Source of the DNA: Kiritimatiellia bacterium
GTDB taxonomy: Bacteria > Verrucomicrobiota > Kiritimatiellia > RFP12 > UBA1067
Length of the DNA: 14,836 bases
Direction: 5' to 3'
Assembly (NCBI GenBank): GCA_900771305.1
Contig: CAAGNL010000147.1
Location: 1-14,836 of the forward strand
Both the position numbers and the translations under genes were made by a program. The notes beneath the pieces are model-generated. The model worked only from the letters and a program-made list of their open reading frames with translations. It was not told the DNA's origin and did no database searches. Of the stretch, positions 1 to 6,428 are shown piece by piece; position 1 is the stretch's first letter, and each line of letters begins with the position of its first letter.

Positions 1-597
1 CATCAGTGCGTCCAGAAGCTCTTTGCGGGCATCGGCCAGTGCGGGACGCCCCGCGAAGAAGAGGTCGTAGGCGAAATCCGTCTTCAGCGAGTTGTCCTCG
101 ACCTCGTAGGAGGGGTCGCTTGGATTCGGATAGAACCCCACGACGTTCCGGGCGGTCTTCCACTCCTTCAGCTTCTCGCCCGCGGTCGTCACGAAGATGG
201 CGTCGCACGAGTCCTTCCGCCGCGCGATCTGGGCGCAGCAGTGCGCCGTCTCGACGGGATCGCAGTTGATGTGGACGATCTTCACGCCCGGCACGACCTT
301 GTGGACGCGATCCAGCGTCTCATTCGTCACATAGTCGCAGTGGCTCAGGAAGACGAGATCGGGCTTCCAGTTCCGCGCCGTCTTCACGAGGCGCGCGTTC
401 ATCATCTTCGCACCGATGTTCCGCATGAATCCCAGGGGCGCCAGGAAACGGGTGATGTCGCGCTCGGAGAACGAGAGCACCTGCCAGTTGCTGCGGATCG
501 CCCCCGCCATCAGACGCATGTCGATGCCCGTGCGGCCATTGCCCCAGTGGCGCGTGAGGAAATTCCCCACGAACAGAATGCGCGGCGCGGCCTTCAT
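1..597 (-). CDS. Glycosyltransferase, CgeB-like/GT-B type (3' end outside window)
   Basis: The first 199 residues of a protein that runs off the left edge. The N-terminus is a Rossmann-like start (PRILFVGNFLTRHWGNGR, residues 5-22). A beta-strand/loop block follows (KPDLVFLSHCDYV, 78-90), then VKIVHINCDPVETAHC (105-120), DAIFVTTAG (132-140) and VVGFYPNPSDPSYE (152-165), ending in YDLFFAGRP. This order of short strands, with the sequence switching to a second domain near residue 178, fits the N-terminal domain of a GT-B glycosyltransferase such as the CgeB/DUF3880 group. That assignment is by pattern only; donor and acceptor are unknown. The ATG overlaps the stop of the upstream acyltransferase gene by 4 nt (ATGA), and a GAGG lies 7 nt before it, so the start is well supported and translation is probably coupled. 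Pairing with a lipid acyltransferase suggests envelope glycolipid or LPS work. The C-terminal nucleotide-sugar-binding half is not visible. Confidence 0.75.
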   Translation of the reverse strand, partial: MKAAPRILFVGNFLTRHWGNGRTGIDMRLMAGAIRSNWQVLSFSERDITRFLAPLGFMRNIGAKMMNARLVKTARNWKPDLVFLSHCDYVTNETLDRVHKVVPGVKIVHINCDPVETAHCCAQIARRKDSCDAIFVTTAGEKLKEWKTARNVVGFYPNPSDPSYEVEDNSLKTDFAYDLFFAGRPALADARKELLDALM

Positions 598-1580
598 TTC
601 TTGGCCTCGCGCATCTGCAGCTGCTCAAGCTCCGCCGCCTTCGGCGTCTTGCGGAAGTAGTTGTAGTTGAGCACCCAGCACGAGGGGTGCCGCCGGATCA
701 CGCGCTCGAGATCCGACAAGCATCGCTGCGTCATGCCCCAGACATCGCGGGCCTCGGCGGCCGAATAGCTCGAGATCGCCTCGCAGCGGTAGCGGCCGTC
801 CTTCAGCGGACGCGACCAGGCGACGATCAGCGGCACCTTCCCCTTCGCCGCGAAGAAAGCGGGCGCCGCGGAAACGGGAATGGGTCTCCCGAAGAACCGC
901 ACCCAGATGCCGCCATCCTCCGCCTTCACGACCTGATCGACAAGCAATCCAAGCGACTTCCCCTCCTTGAGTCCCTTCATCAGAGGCCGGAATGCGCCAT
1001 CGGCTGGGACGATCTCCTGCCCGATGGAGCGCCGAGCTTTCATCAGCAGTTTCGTCATCCCCGACGTACCGATGTCCTTCGCGACGGACATCATCAGGTG
1101 CCCCTCGAGAAACGCGAGCTGCGACATGATCTCCCAGCAGCCAATGTGCCCCGACACCGTCACCGCCGGCTTGTTCGCCTGAAGGAAGGCCTTCCCTTCC
1201 GCCCCCATCTCGCCCACCGACTTCACGCGCGCGCGCGCGTTGCGACAGGTCCAGAACGCATGGCCGATCGTCCGCGCCATATTGCGGTAGCTTCGCCTGA
1301 GAATGATCTGCTCCCGACGCGTCGGCGGCGTGTCATGCGCGGCCTTGTGGCATCGCTCGGGCGGATAGACGCCCTCGATCACGCGCAGATTGAAGAGCGC
1401 CGCGGCTCGTCCTCTCCGATCGAAGAAGAACATCACCGCACTGATGAAGTCGCACAACCGGAACAATGCGCCATGGGGTAGATTCGTGAACACCAAAATA
1501 CCCAGAAGAATGCCCAGCCATTCGAAAGGGCGTCTCAAACCCCGCATCACGGGCTTCTTCTGTCTATGCTTCTTCTTCAT
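594..1580 (-). CDS. LpxL/HtrB-family lipid A acyltransferase-like protein
   Basis: A 328-residue membrane-anchored acyltransferase of the LpxL/HtrB (lysophospholipid acyltransferase) family, which moves an acyl chain from acyl-ACP to a lipid A precursor or related glycolipid at the inner membrane. The catalytic HX4E motif is SGHIGCWE, with His145 and Glu150. Other family blocks are the hydrophobic N-terminal anchor (21-41), LGLLVDQ (210-216), WVRFFGRPIPVSAAPAFFA (226-244) and the C-terminal RHPSCWVLNYNYFRK (297-311). Length is normal for the family (about 300-330). ATG 1580 lies 9 nt after the mfd stop, with no Shine-Dalgarno between. A perfect extended -10 box sits 8 nt upstream, so a leaderless transcript is possible. 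Met12 is an alternative start. The stop overlaps the next gene by 4 nt. The exact acceptor (lipid A, ornithine lipid or other) cannot be told from sequence. Confidence 0.88.
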   Translation of the reverse strand: MKKKHRQKKPVMRGLRRPFEWLGILLGILVFTNLPHGALFRLCDFISAVMFFFDRRGRAAALFNLRVIEGVYPPERCHKAAHDTPPTRREQIILRRSYRNMARTIGHAFWTCRNARARVKSVGEMGAEGKAFLQANKPAVTVSGHIGCWEIMSQLAFLEGHLMMSVAKDIGTSGMTKLLMKARRSIGQEIVPADGAFRPLMKGLKEGKSLGLLVDQVVKAEDGGIWVRFFGRPIPVSAAPAFFAAKGKVPLIVAWSRPLKDGRYRCEAISSYSAAEARDVWGMTQRCLSDLERVIRRHPSCWVLNYNYFRKTPKAAELEQLQMREAKK

Positions 1581-1588
1581 TCGAGTAG

Positions 1589-1597
1589 ATTATACCA
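1589..1597 (-). promoter_or_regulatory. Extended -10 promoter for acyltransferase gene, possibly leaderless
   Basis: The minus strand reads TGGTATAAT, a perfect TGn extended -10 plus consensus hexamer, overlapping the mfd stop codon. Only 8 nt separate the hexamer from ATG 1580, so transcription would begin at or within a base or two of the A of the start codon. No -35 at a good distance is visible, which is normal for extended -10 promoters. The adjoining start lacks a ribosome binding site, which agrees with leaderless translation. Confidence 0.45.
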
Positions 1598-4500
1598 TAT
1601 TTGCGTGTTCAAGCAGGATCTTCGCGAGCGAGGCGATCTTCCGCTCGGGAGAATTCCCCTCGACGTGACCGACGAAGGCGATGTCGTGCGACCCCGTCCT
1701 GTAGAAGACGGCCCGTCCGTTGCGCACGTCCAATCGATTGACGCCGGCCTGGGCGCAGAGCACGCGGAACTCGGCGAGCTTGACCAGTCGGGCCGCGGCC
1801 TTGGGGAGCTTGCCGTAGCGGTCGGCGAGTTCGGTGCGAAGCTTCTTGACGGAGGGGAGAGTCGACGTCGCGGCGAGGCGTCGATGGAAATCCATGCGCT
1901 GGGCCTCATCTTCGACGTAGCTATAGGGCAGGCAGGCACCATCCGTCTCGACGTCGGCGGATCCGGGCGAGAAATCGAGAAAGTCGAGATTGAGGGAGAC
2001 GTCCACGAGATCGGGGACCTTGTCACCCTTCAGACGGGAGATCGTCCTCTGCAGCAACTGACAGTAGAGCTGGAAGCCCACGGCGGCGATGTGTCCGCTC
2101 TGGGCGCTGCCGAGCAGGTTGCCCGCGCCGCGGATCTCGAGGTCGCGCATGGCGATGTTGAAACCTGCTCCAAGGCCGGCGTGCTTCTTGAGGGCGTCAA
2201 GGCGCTCCCGGGCCTCGGAGTCGATCGAGCCCTCCTCGGGGAGGAGAAAGTAGGCATGCCCCTGACGCGAGGAGCGGCCAACCCGTCCACGGAGCTGATA
2301 GAGTTCCGCAATGCCGAAATGGTCCGCACGATCGACGAGAATCGTGTTCGCGCGGGGAATGTCGAGTCCACTTTCAACAATCGTCGTGCAGAGCAACACG
2401 TTCGTCTCGCCACGGGCGAAACGCTGCATCTTGGCGGCCAACAGAGAGGAAGGCATCTGTCCGTGTGCAACCTCAAGCTTGACCTCGGGAACCAACGCCC
2501 GGATGCGGGCGGCAGTCTTTTCGATCGTCAGCACACGGTTGTGGAGGAAATAGACCTGTCCGCCGCGTGCGAGCTCCATCTCAATTGCGCTCTTAACGGT
2601 CTGATCCGTATCGCGCACAATCTTCGTCTCGGTCGCCACACGCTCGCGCGGCGGCGTGCGGAGCAGCGAGAGGTCACGTGCGCCGGTCATCGAGAGGTAG
2701 AGCGTGCGGGGAATCGGCGTCGCACTCATCGTCAGCACGTCCGCAGTCGCACGGAGGCGCTTGAGGTGCTCCTTGTGTTTTACGCCGAAACGCTGCTCCT
2801 CGTCGATGATGATGAGGCCGAGATCGTGGAAGTTGACCTTCGAGGAGAGAATCGCGTGCGTGCCGATGACGATGTCCGTCGCGCCGGAAAGGAGACGCGC
2901 ACGAGTGCCCTTCTTCGCCTCGTCGCCCTGAAAGCGACTCATCGCCTCGATGCGGATGGGCGTGCCGTCGAAGCGGGCGAGGAAATTCTCGTAGTGCTGC
3001 TCCGCCAACACGGTCGTCGGCGCGAGCAGAGCCGTCTGCTTGCCGTTCATGGCGGCAATGAACGCGGCACGCATGGCGACCTCCGTCTTGCCATAGCCGG
3101 CGTCGCCGCAGATGAGACGGTCCATGGGCTTGGACACGGACATGTCGTGCTTCACATCCGCAATCGCCTGTGCCTGATCCTTCGTCGTCTCATAGGGGAA
3201 GGCCGCCTCGAACGCCGCGACGCCGTCCGTCTCAACGTCGTAGGCGAAACCGGGAACAACCGCGCGGCGTGCCTGAGTCTCCAACAGGGATGCGGCCAGA
3301 TCCTGCACCGCACGCTGGACATCCGCCTTCTCCTTGCCCCACCTTTTCCCATCCAGACGATGCAGCTTGACGGCCGCACCCTTGACACCGACGTAGCGAG
3401 AGAGAAGATGGGCATGGGCTGTCGGCACATGGAGCAATGCTCCGTCCGCATACTCGATCGTGAAGACCTCGCTGCGCTGTCCCGCTATCTCGACTTCGGT
3501 CGATCCTTGAAAGATACCGATGCCGTAGTCCACATGCACAACATACTCGCCCGGCTCGAGGTCAAGATTCTCTGTGAACCGCTCCCCCACGCCTGCGCCA
3601 TGGAACTTCGAACCCGAGACTTTTCTCCGATGCGCGAAAACCCGATCGCTCTTCGCAACGACAACAAGGCCGGGGACTTCGAAGCCTCCACCCAATTCGG
3701 CATCCTCGACGACCTGAGCCCCCTTCTTCTCAGCGGCGACAAGATAGGCCTGAAGACGGGCGCGCGCCGCATCCAGCAGTTCGGGATTGCGAGCTGCGTC
3801 GATTCCGAGTTCCGCGAAGCCTGGGATCGGCGACGACTGGAACACGCCCGTCGGCACGCCTCGCGGTGCTGGATCTCCGGTGTAGAGGATGGTTGAGAAG
3901 GGTGAGGGGGTCGAGAGAAGTTGAGACGGTTGAGGTATTAGGGTCGAGTAGTCGTTGTGCTCGAGGAAGAGAACCGTCGCGCCATCTGGCAGCACGCGCA
4001 GCAAAGGCGGCACACAGCCACCCTTCTCAACCCTCTCACCCTTCTCATCCCCCTCACCCTTCAGTTCCACCGGTACGAATTCGGCGCTCCCCAACTTGCC
4101 CGTACTCGTCTGGAGCGCGGGATCGAAGGTACGGAGAGATTCGAGGTCATCGCCGAAGAACTCCGCACGAACGGGAGACTCCTCGTCCGGCGACCAGGCG
4201 TCGAGCACACCGCCGCGCACGGAGAACTGCCCAGGCTCCATCACCTCGGGCACACGCTCATAGCCTGCAGCAAGCAGCTTTGCCTGAAGTGCAGCGAAGT
4301 CCAGCGTCGCATCCACCGCCGAAAGATCCAGTCGGACCGTCGCCGCCGCCACGGCCGCCGCCTGCGGCACATCCGTCGCCAGCGACGCCGCGGGCGCGAC
4401 AACCACCAGAGGATACGGGCGCTGGCGATAGGCACCCAGCACGGCCGCGACCTTGAGCCGGGCCGCTAGGCTCGAACGATCGTCCTCCAGCGGCGGCGGA

Positions 4501-4796
4501 AACTCCAACGCCCGCACGGGACACTCGTTCTCCAGAACGCGAAGGTCCGCCAACAGCGCATCCGCTTCCGGCAATCCTGGGGTTACCACGAGGACGAAGC
4601 CCCGTTCTGACAGCACTGCCGCGGCGAAGGCCGCCGAAGATCCAGTAAAGGAGGATAAAGCAAGCAACGGCGACGGGTTGCCCGTCACCGTGCTGAAGGC
4701 CCTCTTGAAGGCCTCGTATCGAGCGCTTGCTTTCGTCAGAGGATCATCCTCAGCGGCAGAGCGTGTAGAGCACGCCCGCGACAACCGCGGAACCAA
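1590..4796 (-). CDS. mfd: Transcription-repair coupling factor Mfd
   Basis: DNA translocase that removes RNA polymerase stalled at lesions and recruits UvrA. The UvrB-like N-terminal module is followed by a CarD-like RNAP-interaction domain (about 400-475, with EPGEYVVHVDYGIGIF). Next comes the RecG-like motor: Walker A GDAGYGKT (564-571; usual form GDVGFGKT), DEEQRFGV (665-672), SATPIPRTL, and TTIVESGLDIP...QLRGRVGRS. The TRG block (MRDLEIRGAGNLLG) and a C-terminal autoinhibitory domain complete it. Length is about 1,050-1,068 against 1,148 in E. coli. The interval is the longest frame, opening at TTG 4796 directly after an in-frame stop, with a 47-nt overlap into oadB and no Shine-Dalgarno. 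CTG 4739, 8 nt after a GAGG that overlaps the oadB stop, would give LTKASARYEAFKRAF and is arguably better. GTG 4688 would cut a conserved-looking helix. No ATG is usable. Two 9-bp repeat arrays encode residues 245-259 and 288-302. Confidence 0.97.
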   Translation of the reverse strand: MVPRLSRACSTRSAAEDDPLTKASARYEAFKRAFSTVTGNPSPLLALSSFTGSSAAFAAAVLSERGFVLVVTPGLPEADALLADLRVLENECPVRALEFPPPLEDDRSSLAARLKVAAVLGAYRQRPYPLVVVAPAASLATDVPQAAAVAAATVRLDLSAVDATLDFAALQAKLLAAGYERVPEVMEPGQFSVRGGVLDAWSPDEESPVRAEFFGDDLESLRTFDPALQTSTGKLGSAEFVPVELKGEGDEKGERVEKGGCVPPLLRVLPDGATVLFLEHNDYSTLIPQPSQLLSTPSPFSTILYTGDPAPRGVPTGVFQSSPIPGFAELGIDAARNPELLDAARARLQAYLVAAEKKGAQVVEDAELGGGFEVPGLVVVAKSDRVFAHRRKVSGSKFHGAGVGERFTENLDLEPGEYVVHVDYGIGIFQGSTEVEIAGQRSEVFTIEYADGALLHVPTAHAHLLSRYVGVKGAAVKLHRLDGKRWGKEKADVQRAVQDLAASLLETQARRAVVPGFAYDVETDGVAAFEAAFPYETTKDQAQAIADVKHDMSVSKPMDRLICGDAGYGKTEVAMRAAFIAAMNGKQTALLAPTTVLAEQHYENFLARFDGTPIRIEAMSRFQGDEAKKGTRARLLSGATDIVIGTHAILSSKVNFHDLGLIIIDEEQRFGVKHKEHLKRLRATADVLTMSATPIPRTLYLSMTGARDLSLLRTPPRERVATETKIVRDTDQTVKSAIEMELARGGQVYFLHNRVLTIEKTAARIRALVPEVKLEVAHGQMPSSLLAAKMQRFARGETNVLLCTTIVESGLDIPRANTILVDRADHFGIAELYQLRGRVGRSSRQGHAYFLLPEEGSIDSEARERLDALKKHAGLGAGFNIAMRDLEIRGAGNLLGSAQSGHIAAVGFQLYCQLLQRTISRLKGDKVPDLVDVSLNLDFLDFSPGSADVETDGACLPYSYVEDEAQRMDFHRRLAATSTLPSVKKLRTELADRYGKLPKAAARLVKLAEFRVLCAQAGVNRLDVRNGRAVFYRTGSHDIAFVGHVEGNSPERKIASLAKILLEHANMV
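3891..3935 (+). repeat. Five-copy degenerate 9-bp tandem repeat inside mfd (array 1)
   Basis: Plus-strand units are GGTTGAGAA, GGGTGAGGG, GGTCGAGAG, AAGTTGAGA and CGGTTGAGG, all keeping a central TGAG/CGAG; degenerate traces continue to about 3948. The array encodes Mfd residues 288-302 (QPSQLLSTPSPFSTI region), a low-complexity stretch between ordinary domain sequence. Because the unit is 9 bp, copy-number change would keep the frame. Confidence 0.75.
4020..4064 (-). repeat. Five-copy degenerate 9-bp tandem repeat inside mfd (array 2, inverted relative to array 1)
   Basis: Plus-strand units are ACCCTTCTC, AACCCTCTC, ACCCTTCTC, ATCCCCCTC and ACCCTTCAG. On the minus strand they read as GAGAAGGGT-type units, sharing GAAGGGTGAGGGGG with the plus strand of array 1, so the two 45-bp arrays are inverted copies 84 bp apart. 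Array 2 encodes Mfd residues 245-259, a charged KGE/RVE-type run. Confidence 0.75.
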
Positions 4797-6354
4797 TCAC
4801 GCCCGAGACGTTCGGGCCCATCGCCTGCATCAGCAGGAAGTTGGTCGGATCGTTGCCGAGCGAAACCTTGTTGGAGACGCGCGCCGCCATCGGGACAGCC
4901 GAAACGCCGGCGGAGCCGATCAGCGGATTCACCTTCTCCTTCGAGAAGAGGTTCATGATCTTCGCCATGACAACGCCTGCCGCCGTGCCCACGCAGAACG
5001 CGCAGAGACCAAGAGCGAGGATACCGAGGGTCGTGCCGGAGAGGAACTTCTCGCACGCGAGCTTCGAACCCACGGAGAGACCAAGCATGATCGTGACGAT
5101 GTTGATCAGGGCATTGGACATCGTATCCGCGATACGAGCGACGTTCGGGCCGACTTCCTTGGCGAGGTTGCCGAGCATCAGCGCGCCAATCAGCGGCACG
5201 GCGGACGGCAGGAGAACCGCGCAGAGCAGGAGCACGATCAGCGGGAAGCAGATCTTCTCGATCTTCTTCACCTCACGCAGCGGCGGCATCTTGATGAGAC
5301 GCTCGTTCTTCGTGGTGAGCATGTTCATGATCGGCGGCTGGATGATCGGCACGAGGGCCATGTACGAGTACGCGGCCACGGCAATGGCACCGAGCAGGTC
5401 CGGGGCGAGACGGGAGGTGAGCCAGATGGCCGTCGGGCCATCCGCACCGCCGATGATGCCGATCGAGGCCGCGGCCTTCACGGGGTCGACGCCACCGAAG
5501 AAGTCCGCGCCGAACGCGGCCGCCAGACCCAGCGCGCCGAAGAGCGCGAAGAAGATACCAAACTGCGCGGCACCGCCAAGGAGAGCCATCTTCGGGTTGG
5601 CGATCAGCGGACCGAAGTCCGTCATCGCGCCGACGCCCATGAAGATCATGATCGGGAACACGCCCGTGTCAATGCCGAAGTGGAAGAAGTAGTAGAGGAA
5701 GCCACCGGGCTCCGTGATGCCACCCTGCATGACGGGGAGCCCGCTGGCAAGGAAGGTGATCACGCCATCGTGCAGCATCTCGGGGGCCGTCACGCCACCG
5801 AGCGGGCAGTTGGCGAGCAGACCGCCAAAGCCGATCGGGAGCAGGAGCAGCGGCTCGAAGCCCTTGACGATCGCGAGGTACATCATGATCAGGCAGAGCG
5901 GAATCATGATGAGTTGGCCCACGCCGTAGGGCATACCCAGAAGCGTCTTGACCTCATGCCCCTTGACGAAGGCGCCATTACCGTCGAAGTAGCCGCCGAT
6001 CCAGTCACCCAGCTTCACCGGATGCTTCTCCGTGGAAAGCGTCTTGACCTGGACCTCGTCGACCACCCAGAAACCATTACGATTCGCATAGGCGGAGCGC
6101 CCACCCACGAGCGGCTTCGAGAAGTCCGGCTTCGCCGGACGATCCGCCTCCTCGAAGTTGCCCGTGATGTAGGCCGGGGCTTCCTTCATCATGAAGCCGG
6201 AGATGCCCGTGTCCTTCGTCAGATCCTGGACCTTGCCGAGCGTCTGCCTCCAAGCAGGTACATCCGAGCAGGCCCCATTCGCACAGCAGTCGCCGGCGGC
6301 GAAGGACGCCAACGCGCCCATCGCCATCAGCGCCGCCATCAGAAACTTCTTCAT
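4750..6354 (-). CDS. oadB: Na+-pumping decarboxylase beta subunit (OadB/GcdB/MmdB family) with exported N-terminal extension
   Basis: Integral membrane subunit that decarboxylates carboxybiotin and couples this to Na+ export. The core carries family signatures: FEPLLLLPIGFGG, FMGVGAMTDFGPLIANP, GIIGGADGPTAI with Asp305 (Asp203 in Klebsiella OadB), and NPLIGSAGVSAVPMAARVS with Asn476, Gly480, Ser485 and Arg492 (Asn373/Gly377/Ser382/Arg389 in Klebsiella), then MGPNVSGVIGSAV. At 534 residues it is about 100 longer than the usual 433. The extra sequence is N-terminal: a signal peptide (residues 1-20, MKKFLMAALMAMGALASFAA) and about 120 polar residues before the first membrane helix (145-163). ATG 6354 is chosen over TTG 6360 because an AGGAG lies 9 nt upstream. 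A CTAG-rich repeat array fills the spacer after oadA. Substrate (oxaloacetate, glutaconyl-CoA or methylmalonyl-CoA) is set by the carboxyltransferase; here OadA points to oxaloacetate. Confidence 0.95.
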   Translation of the reverse strand: MKKFLMAALMAMGALASFAAGDCCANGACSDVPAWRQTLGKVQDLTKDTGISGFMMKEAPAYITGNFEEADRPAKPDFSKPLVGGRSAYANRNGFWVVDEVQVKTLSTEKHPVKLGDWIGGYFDGNGAFVKGHEVKTLLGMPYGVGQLIMIPLCLIMMYLAIVKGFEPLLLLPIGFGGLLANCPLGGVTAPEMLHDGVITFLASGLPVMQGGITEPGGFLYYFFHFGIDTGVFPIMIFMGVGAMTDFGPLIANPKMALLGGAAQFGIFFALFGALGLAAAFGADFFGGVDPVKAAASIGIIGGADGPTAIWLTSRLAPDLLGAIAVAAYSYMALVPIIQPPIMNMLTTKNERLIKMPPLREVKKIEKICFPLIVLLLCAVLLPSAVPLIGALMLGNLAKEVGPNVARIADTMSNALINIVTIMLGLSVGSKLACEKFLSGTTLGILALGLCAFCVGTAAGVVMAKIMNLFSKEKVNPLIGSAGVSAVPMAARVSNKVSLGNDPTNFLLMQAMGPNVSGVIGSAVVAGVLYTLCR

Positions 6355-6363
6355 TTGCAATTA

Positions 6364-6368
6364 CTCCT
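6364..6368 (-). promoter_or_regulatory. Shine-Dalgarno of oadB
   Basis: AGGAG on the minus strand, 9 nt before ATG 6354 and only 3 nt before TTG 6360. It decides the ATG as start. It directly abuts the last TCTAGA unit of the repeat array, so base pairing within that array could affect access to it. Confidence 0.8.
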
Positions 6369-6370
6369 TT

Positions 6371-6420
6371 CTAGAAGATCCAGACATCCTAGAAGCTCTA
6401 GAACATCTAGACTCTAGAGG
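6371..6420. repeat. CTAG-rich 9-bp degenerate tandem repeat in the oadA-oadB spacer
   Basis: Plus-strand units are CTAGAAGAT, CCAGACATC, CTAGAAGCT, CTAGAACAT, CTAGACT and CTAGAGG: a 9-bp period, with 7-bp units at the end. There are five CTAG tetramers in 50 bp and four TCTAGA palindromes. Two of the palindromes, at 6397-6402 and 6406-6411, are separated by 3 nt and can form a perfect 6-bp hairpin in the mRNA just before the oadB ribosome binding site. Confidence 0.8.
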
Positions 6421-6428
6421 TAAACAAC

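Noticed and set aside
1229..1240. Alternating CG run (GCGCGCGCGCG) as a Z-DNA or slippage site
   Set aside because: Short, and explained by Ala/Arg codons (RNARAR) in the acyltransferase; no sign of unusual function.
1566..3896. Very long open frame on the plus strand opposite mfd
   Set aside because: It is the mirror of the mfd codon pattern in GC-rich DNA. The translation is rich in Arg, His and Glu with no domain, and the minus strand encodes an unmistakable Mfd.
3936..4019. Invertible DNA switch between the two inverted arrays in mfd
   Set aside because: The 84-bp interval encodes ordinary-looking Mfd sequence (LRVLPDGATVLFLEHND) that inversion would destroy; the arrays are imperfect and no recombinase gene is nearby.
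4453..6417. Long plus-strand open frame opposite oadB, with many charged residues
   Set aside because: The translation is low-complexity Arg/His/Glu/Asp, as expected when a membrane-protein gene is read backwards; oadB is certain on the other strand.
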